Shown here in pieces: positions 24,601 to 33,244 of a stretch of 64,000 nucleotides of DNA. The notes beneath the pieces were generated by a model. It was not told the origin of the DNA, ran no database searches, and saw only the letters and a list, made by a program, of their open reading frames with translations. Made by a program: the position numbers and the translations under genes. Within the stretch, counting starts at the first letter, position 1; the number at the start of each line of letters is the position of its first letter. Source of the DNA: Metarhizium brunneum (lineage: Eukaryota; Ascomycota; Sordariomycetes; Hypocreales; Clavicipitaceae); assembly GCF_013426205.1 (NCBI RefSeq), contig NC_089423.1, forward strand, positions 4,898,001 through 4,962,000, written 5' to 3'.

Positions 24601-24982
24601 TTTGTTGTTGCGGCGTTTCGGAACGCGACGGCGGCTGCATGCCCGGGTTCTGGCCTGGCGAGCCCGTGACGCTATCTTCGCGGGGACGAGGGCGTTTTGA
24701 TGGAATTACTGGGTTGGTTTGGTAGACGGCGTTCTGGTTCTGGTTCTGATTCGGATTCGCAGTCTGGTTCTGGTTCTGGTACGTCGGCGAGCCGTGTCGC
24801 ATGGGACCATTCTGCATCCCAGCCATCTGTTGCTGGTTAGGGAATTGCCCCGGGTTAAACTGACCCGGGTTGGCCAGGAAGGCAGAGTGGTCCATCATGG
24901 CTCCGGCAGAGTTGGGATCGTTCATATGAGGGAAGCCGTTTCCATTGTGGTTGGGGACGGCGTCGTTCATCCAGGCGCTCAT
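21602..24982 (-). CDS. SWI1: SWI/SNF chromatin-remodelling subunit SWI1 (ARID protein)
   Basis: A single exon of 1126 aa from ATG at 24982. SWI1 is the ARID/BAF250-type DNA-binding subunit of SWI/SNF. Residues 1-370 are rich in Gln, Pro, Asn, Gly and Met. The ARID follows at about 370-465 (FMKNLTTLMNAKGLPLDPNP, LFQLVQSKGGYKPV, GNGWGLIAQSLGLP, LRQVYERNLAKFEEAW). Next comes a second Gln-rich stretch (about 490-600) with a long pure Gln run coded by mixed CAG and CAA, then poly-Gln/Pro/His. From about residue 650 a helical Armadillo-like C-terminal domain follows (ELGNIDISALTRSLQCG ... LLPQLTAVLNLDG). The Q/N-rich character recalls yeast Swi1, which can form a prion; that parallel is inference. 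The 6.4 kb upstream is gene-free. Confidence 0.93.
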   Translation of the reverse strand: MSAWMNDAVPNHNGNGFPHMNDPNSAGAMMDHSAFLANPGQFNPGQFPNQQQMAGMQNGPMRHGSPTYQNQNQTANPNQNQNQNAVYQTNPVIPSKRPRPREDSVTGSPGQNPGMQPPSRSETPQQQNFGGFQPAGGAMPQQPPGQFPHLQPNGSANASPSPIMGNQMRPGNVPQRVATASPHPFSPGPQQQFTGSQASPIPSEHGTPQPNQYMQNIPPGYNPGYAQSPSNPRPSPNPNVMAGGPAVGGQMLPQQMGQMPQHMGQMPANMYQQMQQQMQHQVPQPGQQQPPGQQQPPQQGQPRPQGMMDQQKMAAYQMRLQQQLQGNMQMQAQMQAQNMGRGMMPKQQVPGMPNGQMPQGAVRQQPRPMGNINPEQFMKNLTTLMNAKGLPLDPNPIVGDRPVNLVMLFQLVQSKGGYKPVTTGNGWGLIAQSLGLPAQIPTVPPTLRQVYERNLAKFEEAWIAQQKHRLMQQNPNMAGPGTPQKQMQPGQQMNQGQMPQLQQQQQQQQQQQQQPQQPHLQQQTPMKPGQTPVNGFSTPQPPQQQPLPQQPQLPPHVQQQQQHPHLHQQQQQQQPPPPQQQPQHPPISNAAPGHRNSMSRGVDPSTPNDFSMQSPSHARPGSVSIDGRHATPLPAVGAEQHMPRMPPKPEDYSPCARELSTHGGVDLHAANLLGAELERWEPTVPSVNELGNIDISALTRSLQCGIHGEVRLALDTLATISSSQNQAHFLHLRACDDLVEALVDCAESQVDLLVEHTTEVADEIQLTSYEDVVRGCRIERWSVRDVPAFGSIEYQLDGAVDRLICITTILRNVSFPGENNDNHIMLCEESVIKMLCSIIRYLGTRTMLLRTHANTLDFMKDIVVLLSNISSQLEIPGREQALSLLQFLLAFAPVPGPTMAGDTLNFTPYDPSIHSYLPHAVDALAKLLARDEPNRGFYKTLFTIDSSSPLANELLVRAFALTVAPLPDKAKEQLRPPTFPPLFETRKPFLMQGLLGAEIIASLVPGSEPGMARALLASGNCLAQNLVQLIQDLCFLYEKPPPSTRGGSRAVAARKDPELVYIVVVAVSLLRRLAEKARDSSGTGSAGIGDLLPQPQMLMDALMMQSSEWTKEGLLPQLTAVLNLDG
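23230..23495 (-). repeat. Gln-coding trinucleotide repeats in SWI1
   Basis: Two CAG/CAA (CTG/TTG on the + strand) tracts lie at about 23240-23290 and 23431-23485. The second alternates a block of CAG with a block of CAA, so it is not a pure CAG tract. Repeat-length variation would stay in frame. Confidence 0.85.
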
Positions 24983-27900
24983 GGCGACGGCCCCGACAGG
25001 CTGCGCGCAACAGCGTTAGCGATCAGCAGGCACACGGCCAGAAACCCATTGAAGGGCGCAGGGACGGATGACGATGGGGCCGTGTCACGACCACGGCGTG
25101 TGGTGATGGATAGGTCGAGTCGCGTCGCGGGTTGGTGGAGGATTGTGTGTGGTGTGCGGTGCGTGTGTGGTGTCGGGTGGGAAATGAGCAGGCAAGACGG
25201 GGGCAGTTTGCAAGGCCAGAGCCAAAAAGCCAGGCGGAGACCGACGAGCAGGTCGAGGCGAGAAACTGTCGACCAGACGCTGGGCAGTGGGCAGCGGGCA
25301 GGGGAAAGCAGTACTTTGAGCGCAGGGCGTGCTTCTTGAGGGCGTGCTGGCCACGGGACTGGAACTTGGGGGAAAGTGTGGTTGTTAGCGACGGACGGGC
25401 CTCCCGCCGCTCTCGTGCGATATTCCCTCCCTCACTCTGGCAATCCCTCTCATCCCTCAGCACCAGAGGGCTGCCTGGCTGTGCGTGTGGGCAGCGGGCC
25501 ACGCTACTCGAGCGCTGATTGGGTGACTGGGGCGAGAGCAGACCAGTGAAGCGGAGACCAGGACCATGAACTACGGCCGCTGTGGTGAGGTGAGGCGAGG
25601 AGGGAGGAGGGAGGAGGCAAAGCAGGAGTGGTGCTGGGACATGAGACTGTAGGGCGAAAGGGGGAAGACGGGGCACTTGACCCGGGTGCCAGTTGGAGCT
25701 AACCAGCTTCAATGTTGCCGGCTCCAGCACAGACGAGGTACCCCGATACCTGAGAGGCTAGGCGCGTCAGGGGATAAAAACAACGTACCTTGGGCGCTGG
25801 AGCGTGTCACAAGTACTTGACCAACCACCTTCTACTCCGTAGAAGCCAGGAGGCGCGGGCGCGGCAACTGGGCCAAGAAAAAAAAAAACGAGGACAAACG
25901 GCCACCACTGTCGGGAGCACGCACAATCCAGATGCGCAGCGCCGTGCAGCTGCGAGGCCTGGTTCAAGCCAGCAAAGCAGCCGTCAACAGCAAAGCAGCA
26001 GACGGGCAGCAGAAGGTGGAGCGAGGCGAATGAGTGCGGTGTCGCGCGCCGTGAGTTGGCGGAGGCCGATTTCCTGTCGCAATCAAGCAGCCGAGAGAGA
26101 AAATTTCGTACGGACCCGTAGGTCCAGTTCCAGGCCACTTCACGTCCGCGCAGGAAGCCGACACGGATCCAAGAGCCCGTCCGAACGGAGATGCTGCGGG
26201 TCACGAGACCGAGAAAGTGATTTCGCAGCTGTGCTTCAGTCACCCAGTCGCTACGCGAGGCCAGGGGGGCGGCAAGCTGTAGTGTGCGCGGCGGCCGCGA
26301 AAGTGAAGTGTCGGAGGTGGGTGGGCAAAGCCAGGAGCTTGAGCCAGTCTGGTCAGAGTCCGCCAGACACCAGATGCATAAACCACAAGTCAGCGGCGTG
26401 CCGGAGAATCCTGTTGAGTTCCACCCGTATCGGCTGGTTTCAGGTTCCATCAGAAATTTCGCTCCCGAGGGTCGCCTAGTCCTTCTTTGGCGTAGCACGT
26501 GGCCAATCATACCCTGTGGTTAATTCCGACTCCAGACGTAGCCAATCAGACCTGGGAGGTGGAGAAATGTTAGCGAAGCGCGAGTGGCTATTAGTTCTGC
26601 TTGACCAATATGGTGTGTTTCTTACCAAATCAGCCAGCTATACTATCACAAGCTTCGCAGACAGCTTGTACCCCTACTACATACAAGTAGTAAACAATTT
26701 GATGGTTCTGCGGTTAACAAGCATATCCGACGCAAGTCCCTCGAGGCTTGGTATTGTCGCCAATTGAATGCGCTTTCTTTCTCGCCATCATCCTTTGAGG
26801 ATGGATGTTTCCAGGTCATATACTTCGTAAAGGAAAGGGATCCGCCAGTTGCAAGCGCAAAAACCATTATATATCAACTGGCAATGTGAAATGAGCTGGT
26901 TTGTTGGTGGTGTCACTGAGAGGGCAATTCCACGGGAGAATTCCCGTCGAGCTCAGCTACTGGAGAATCAGAGTCATATCGGCCGTCTGTTAATCCTGAC
27001 ATATAGCCGGAGAGCCTCATGTCAATTGATGTAGTTGCTTGCATTTGAATCCTCTGGGCTCCTACCGACCCGCCCGGTAGTCTTGAATCCAAACAAAGCG
27101 GAAATAGAGGCTTTCAAATCATCAACGGCGGCCGTCCAAGGGGTACTGCAAATAGGTCGTAGGTCCAGCAGTTTGGTGAATGTAAAAACATTCGGCCATG
27201 GCGGCAGAAACCCCTTGGATGTCCTGATCCCATTCAACAATTTGGCAAGTTCTGCGTCAACGCCAGAAATGGTGCAGCATCGGACAAAAAAAGGAGAAGA
27301 AATTCCGAGGCTCCCATGTTTGCCATTTCACCATCCCGCCGTTTTAAATTGTTGATTCAATGCATTCGGCACAGCCATGTGAGATGGAGCTGACGGAGCA
27401 GCACACAATTCCACCTGGTCGATGCAGCAAGTGTAGGCGCCATTTAAACACAGTGTCAGCCGAACGGCACAGCATGTTTGATCCCCGGGCCTATTCGGCC
27501 TCCTCGACAGAGGCCGTGTCAACATACTCGCCAATGGCTCTGCACGGCGTGCGTACAGCACATGGATATTATTGAGTGCTGGGTCTGATTGTTGATGCGA
27601 GGCGTTTGTTCGCAGAGCTCCTTGGACCCCATGGCAGCCCATGGCATCTCCCATCCCCGATGCATCCCACATTAGCCTGAAGCGTGGCCAGCTGCATGGT
27701 TACAGAATGGCGCCCGCCCGCGGCCCCACCACAGGCGCAAGGCACTGGGGCCACACCAAACACACCAACCAAGGCTGGCTACCTTGCAGCAGATCGCTGC
27801 GACAATGTGACGGATGCAACTGGGTGTGGTGAGAAAATCTTGGGCAGAACGGCGGACACGGCGATGGCAGGTCGATGGCGTCTCACTTTGTCGATTGTTG

Positions 27901-29021
27901 CGGCTGGGACGCGGCGAGGCGATGGACATGAGCTGGTGATGCGCAGGCAACGTTGAAGGCGGGTGACAAGCTGCTGCTTCCTTTGCTGTTCGGTGGCTTC
28001 CACTGCGTGAGAGCGGCGCGGCTGCAATTGGTCTGGCAGGCCTTGTGCCAGGGTGTGGTGTTGGTGCATGTGGTGAGGCCGTTGATGCCGCACCTCCACC
28101 AGGACTTGACCAGACTGCTGCCAGGCCAGGGTCAATAAAGTCCTCAGGCGTCTGGTGCCAGATGGAGCACTGGGGCAAGCACAGGAGCACTGGAGCAGCC
28201 CTTTGAGCGAGCACGGCGCCGATTGCCCGTCGAACATTGAGGCTAGACACTCAAATATTCGGAGCGCTCGAGGCCACCCCTGTCACACACACCCAGGCCC
28301 TCGTGGCCCAAGGGCCCAGGCGAGTTGCCTGTCCGTCTCCTTCATCGCCCGTTGCTCCAAGACCTCACGAGCTCGTCGACTGTGGTTCGAATCTGGGTTT
28401 CGCTGTCAAGGCCGTTCCCGGCGCCGTTTTGCTGCACCTCATCCCGCGTTGGTGTTTTTTTCTTGCGTTTGTCGCGGGCGCCCAGCCCCAAGTCGAGACA
28501 CAGAGTGCCGACCAGTGACATTTCCAAGCCTGAGAGCCCGGCCCTATTTTAGTGAGGTCGTCGAGTGGCGTATAAGTCCACGAACAGAGATGTGTCAACA
28601 ACGCCGTCGACAAGAGCCACGCAATGAGGCAGAAAGACGGAGTGTCAAGGCGGCAATTCGAAAAACGCGAAGAGAGACAGAAGAAGGAGATTTTAAAATG
28701 GGAGAAGAAAAAGGGTGGCGGCTGGAGGAAACGGGGAAGGGGGGAAGGGTTAGTTATGTGAGTGAGTGACCTCGAGTCCCAGCATGGCCCTTTTCGATCA
28801 TACCGTCGACCTGCGCAGGCCATGAATGGATGACCCGGCGGCTGCCACACACGAGTCGATATTTTGGCATTTTTAGCCTTGTTTCCTTGGGCAGCCTCAA
28901 ACGCGATCAAATGTAACTTTGTGTGCGTTTTAAGTTACTTTGACTACTCGTTTCCATTCTCTTTGTCCGCCGTCCCCAGGGCTCAATCAAGCCAGTGCTG
29001 GCAATCGGCCGGCCACCCACT

Positions 29022-29053
29022 AGCCCTCAAGCCCTCAAGCCCTCGAGCCCTCA
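29022..29053 (+). repeat. 8-bp tandem repeat, four units of AGCCCTCA
   Basis: Four consecutive units; the third ends in G instead of A. It lies in non-coding sequence upstream of SWI1. Confidence 0.85.
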
Positions 29054-29583
29054 AGACGCAGTCCATGTCGGCCTTCACCCGTCATGGATTCATGGGCCAG
29101 GCCAGCCAAGGTCGATGGACGCTTTGTGGACGCGCCGTTGGTCCAGACGACGGCCTTGGGGTCTTTGGATCGAGCCTCCGGGATGGTGGCTCGTTAGATT
29201 ATACTGTGGCTCTTGAATCCTTTTAATGTTCCCTGTCCAGAGATATTGGCGTCCCGCTACGGAGTACTCGTGGGATGCAATCTTTCGCCGCTGCTTGCCT
29301 CGTTCCTCGTTGCATCCAAGACGCTGCGTCTAATAGCGTCTGTTGCTTGCGTCGCAAGAAGAGTCAAGTAGCTTGTGTCTGCTTTGGATTTCCAGGTAGA
29401 CTTGCACACGGATGCCTGCATGTGTACTTGAGGAAGCAGGTAGCAGGTTGCAGGCACGGGCTTTGCATTAGGTTCGCTGGCCCCGGCTTCCACGAAATGG
29501 TCTGGTAGCATTAGCATTTCAAAAGAAGGCACGGCCAACCTATGCGTTGGCCAAGGCATGGGTGCGGTGTCAGCTGTATTCAC

Positions 29584-29630
29584 TTCTCTCTCTCTTTTCT
29601 TTTCTTTTCTTTTTTTTCCTCTTTCTCTGT
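29584..29630 (+). repeat. Pyrimidine tract (CT and TTTTC repeats)
   Basis: Almost pure C/T over about 47 bp, passing from CT dinucleotides to TTTTC units and a T run. On the minus strand it is a GA-rich element upstream of SWI1. Confidence 0.8.
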
Positions 29631-29954
29631 TGTCCTTGGATTTCCAACCCTCAACTGGCAAGACGACGGATGGCACCGCACAAGCATGGCTGGATGGACT
29701 GAAGGCCTGGCTGGGCCTTTAATTATAAAAGGGCCGGTTGTGCGCGCAGCCCGCAGGACCACAGACATCCTTCCCCAGAAAGCTGGACGAGGACATCGAG
29801 TCAAATCACAATTCAGAGGCCGTCTGTTGGTGATAATTACCCCATGCCCATCACCAGCATGTGCGTCGACTTCCCATTCAGCCATCCATCCCCTCCGTCT
29901 CCTTCAAACCACTGCATCACTCGCCGCCATCTCCTTGTTGTATTAGCTGCCCCT

Positions 29955-30013
29955 ACCTGGCTCTTGGCTCCTGGCACCTGGCACCTGGCTCCCGGCTCTT
30001 GGCCTGGCTCCCG
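29955..30013 (+). repeat. Degenerate tandem repeat of a CTGGC(T/A)CC-type unit
   Basis: Six or seven imperfect units of 7-11 bp (CTGGCTCTTGG, CTCCTGGCACC, TGGCACC, TGGCTCCC ...) in non-coding sequence. Confidence 0.7.
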
Positions 30014-31421
30014 AGCCATCGGCTGGTGTCTGCTGCCTCATGATTAAAGCCCTTCCCCACATCGTCCGTGGCAAGGCAATCATCACTACAATAGTTCGCC
30101 TCCAGACCAAATTTCCAGGCTCGTGGAAGGACGGACAAACCCGTAGGCAGCCCATTTCACACGGAATGAGTGCGCTGGCCATAATTTGGGCAAGGAAACC
30201 GCCCATCTCGCTTCGCAGCGATTTCGTCTAGAGGCCGCTGCTATAGGCACAAATGATGCTTGGATGGGCATTGAGGTTTCCGCACGCCAGCAATACGGAG
30301 TTGGCGTGATGTGCTGGTGATGTTGATTGGCATGTCTCGGGGAGTGAACCCCTTCGTTCCACAACTCCCACAGATCCCCGTCTGTCTCAAGCACTCACTT
30401 CGAACTTGGGGCGTTTGTTTTCGGTAAACAGGTGTTGGGGCGTCGTCTTTCCCAGTCAGTCAGCCCACTGCCTGGTAGACTCTGTGCACGTTACACACGA
30501 CACCACGGCATCGAAAAAGAAACTTTTGGTACAAAACTGACCGCGACGGTGATGTAAGCTAGACTCCCGTGTTGTAAATATTACTCCGTACTACTAGTAG
30601 CATTCCCCCAGCGCCTTTCTGTGTCCAAGATTATTGGCACCTGTCAATGTGAGGTAATTGTGGATATATATCCGTACATACTCCGTACCATGACTCCGTT
30701 TGTGTTCTATCCCTATGGAGTACAAGGATATCACCGAGAGCCTGCCGTTGTCAGAATCTGCTTAGACTCCGCACACATTGTCAGGCGGTTGTGCGGAGTG
30801 CTTGCTACTCCATTGCCGTTCTCTCGATGCTCGTGCGTGTACTGTAAATTTTCTTTGCCCGTACAGGGTATAAGGTTACTCGGTGGTTCCATACATAATT
30901 ATGTGATGGGCTGACTTGGGGATTGAAGAACCTCACGTTGTCCCCGCATGTTGGGCCACTGGGGGCTCCTCATTTGCGCACCAGACCCCTTTCGGGTCCG
31001 AACTAGTGGAGCGACCCGAGATCAATGATGCCTCCGTAGCATTGGTACTGTTACCCTGCACATTGAACGAATTTTACAGTCGTGCCTAGCTTAGTTGTTC
31101 CTGTAATAAAATCAGAAGAACAAAGAGAGGGGGGGAAAGACAGAGAGAGAAGTAATTCACGGAGTCAATGCCAGTGGAATGAAACCTTTCCAGTATTTCC
31201 ATGTTGGTGCTGGTAGTGGCAGTGAGAAGCAGTCTGGTTGCATATTGCGGTTCCATGATAGATTTCAATATCAGTGAGTGCGAGCTTAATCGCCCACTAG
31301 ACCAGCGCCAACGAAAAGACATGTGCTTCCATTCACAAGCAGCGCAACGTCAATTGAAAAGGAGGTATAATGCATTATGAACATCGATTCCACGGCCTAT
31401 GTACCTAGAAAATTTTTTTCA

Positions 31422-32671
31422 TCACGACAATTCCAACTTTTCCTTTGTGTACTCCAAAACCTGCCGAATGTCATCATCCAGCCCCCCCCGAGCCAGATAT
31501 CCATCTATCCAAGCTGTCGTCTTGCGACTGAGCTCGAGCTTGTCTGTGGTGACATCCAACTTCTCGCCCAACCGTGCCAACACGTCTCGCAATCCTCGCG
31601 GGAATTCCGCAGTGTTGGTCTGCACGCCAAGGATGGGTTGTCTGATGTAGCAATTGCATGTGGACGGGTGGTTCGGGTACGCCTCACTCAACGAGTCCAA
31701 AACGTGTTGGGAAATCTTGGGTTCAACTGACAGAGCCTTGAACGAAGCGAACATGGTGAAGAAGGACTCCGCAACCTCAGGAGTAAAGAATGCCTGTTTC
31801 CGGGATATGTCGTAAATGGCCATTGGTATAGCGCCGTCCATGGCCGGGTTGGACTTGAGCTGTTCCGAGGCCTGCTTGTCAATGACTTTGGCCTGGGCTC
31901 GCGATGGCTCGGGCAACATGTTGCCGTCTTCGGCCTCGTCCTCATCCTCGCTGTCCGCGATGCAAAGTTCGTCGTCATCATCAACGCGGTCGGGCCGCAA
32001 TGCGTCGACACCCTTCTTCTCACTCTTGCGCTGATCCACCTTGACTAGCCACTCCATCTCACTCCTTGCGTATTCAAGCCACAGTTTGCAGTCCTGGGTG
32101 CAGAATCGACAGCCGCGCATGAAGAATCCTCGCGCTGCGGCCATGTCACCATTCCTCGCAGACCGTCGGCCCGCAATGACCCAGAATTCAGCGTCAGTGG
32201 GCATCATGCGAAGGGCCTTTGCCATGGTCTTGCGCCATCGCTTTGCGGCCTTGATGCTGGCCGCGTAGGACAGATAGCCTTTCCATAGTTTCCTGCTGCC
32301 GGGGTGTCTGTTGACGCCTCGCTCGTAGATCGATAGTACGCGGCCCTGGCCGGCGTGTGCTGAGTTGAGGTGGTGGATTTTGAGCCGGCGGCATCTCTTG
32401 CTGCGCAGGCTTTCGAGGGATTGTTCCCATTTGACATAGGCGGACCATTCGGAGGGTGCGTTTCCTGGCGAGAGCACTCGGTGCTCGTGCTCGTTGCGTT
32501 TCTGTACAATTGTGCGGATTTCCTCCTAGAGTCAATGCGTTAGAGTATTGTAGTGTTTGTGCGACAGTTCTGGGAACATGCCTTGGAGAATATTTCCTTT
32601 TCTTCCCACTCTCTTAGTTGAGGAACGGAGCGTTCGAGATAGAATCTCGCCTTCTCAGCAACACCCGCCAT
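31422..32671 (-). CDS. UTP6: U3 snoRNP-associated protein UTP6 (SSU processome)
   Basis: Two exons, 32671-32582 and 32525-31422 (397 aa). Utp6 is a HAT-repeat subunit of the UTP-B module of the small-subunit processome, needed for early 18S pre-rRNA cleavage in the nucleolus. The N-terminus MAGVAEKARFYLERSVPQL ... EIFSK-EEIRTIVQKRNEHEHRV is the U3-associated domain. HAT repeats follow (WSAYVKWEQSLESL, LWKGYLSYAASIKAAKRWRK, AEFWVIAGRRSARNGDMAAAR, LWLEYARSEMEW), then an acidic linker (about 185-205) and a shorter C-terminal helical part. The 56-nt intron has a GC donor: CCAAG then GCATGT, with acceptor CTCTAG. The nearby GT four bases on gives a stop, so the GC-AG reading is required. Head to head with CWH43. 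Confidence 0.93.
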
Positions 32672-33244
32672 TATGGCTATCAAACACGGCAACTCCGAGT
32701 TAGGTGATGTATCGGGGCAGCACGTAACCAGTCCGAAAAGCCGCGCTGCTTTATTGAGTCAAAGTAAAGATGCGAGGTGGGCATGTATGATCATGAAGTT
32801 TTTCCCACGAGGCCGTTGCAGATCCAAAATTTTAGCGGGGCAGCTTTGGGTGCTTCACAGAGTACAGCACACGAATAACCATCCGGTTGCAGGACTTCGT
32901 GGCTGTCAGCGAGCGAATCAGCATCCAGCTAGCCAAAGTGCCTGTCAAGGCCCAGCAAGCTGCCCCTGGGCGCGGCTGTGCCAGCCCAGCCTGGTAAAGT
33001 CAACTGGTCCCTTGCTATTGAATCAATACGCGCGTGTCCACACTCCACATCGCCAGACTGGACCTTCCGAGGCTCTTGCAGGCCACAAATCCAAACCTCA
33101 CCACTTCGTCCCCTAATCCCCCCCTCGTTGTTCCTTTGCTCCTTGTCCTTTCAGCTTCTTTCTTATTTCGCTCGGATGTCCCGGACGGTACTGTAATCGA
33201 CTGCGTTTTCTTCTTCCGCTCATTCAGTTTTCTTTGTCATCGCC
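32672..33244. promoter_or_regulatory. Shared divergent promoter region, UTP6 / CWH43
   Basis: 573 bp lie between the start codons. The CWH43 side is C/T-rich (about 33105-33240). No defined site could be assigned. Confidence 0.55.

Larger units (their letters stand above)
25833..30687. repeat. Four dispersed copies of the 9-mer TACTCCGTA
   Basis: Exact copies are at 25833-25841, 29258-29266 (as TACGGAGTA), 30582-30590 and 30679-30687. No other exact copy was noticed in the window. Related CTCCG words flank the last two copies. Confidence 0.7.
24983..31421. other. 6.4-kb gene-free region upstream of SWI1
   Basis: This lies between the SWI1 start and the UTP6 stop. I found no frame with a recognisable domain, and the longer frames (for example 25023-25730, 27672-28250, 28155-28769) are low-complexity and overlap on both strands. 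It is GC-rich at 25000-28900 and AT-richer at 30500-31400. It should contain the SWI1 promoter and leader and the UTP6 3' UTR. It also holds four exact copies of TACTCCGTA or its complement, short tandem repeats and a pyrimidine tract, listed separately. A non-coding RNA is possible but unproven. Confidence 0.55.

Noticed and set aside
28384..28394. B-box-like GGTTCGAATCT suggesting a tRNA
   Set aside because: Flanks do not form a T stem, and no acceptor or anticodon arm could be folded.
25023..28769. Several long frames upstream of SWI1 (for example 25023-25730, 25767-26510, 27672-28250, 28155-28769)
   Set aside because: GC-rich sequence gives long frames on both strands at once; compositions are low-complexity and none shows a domain.
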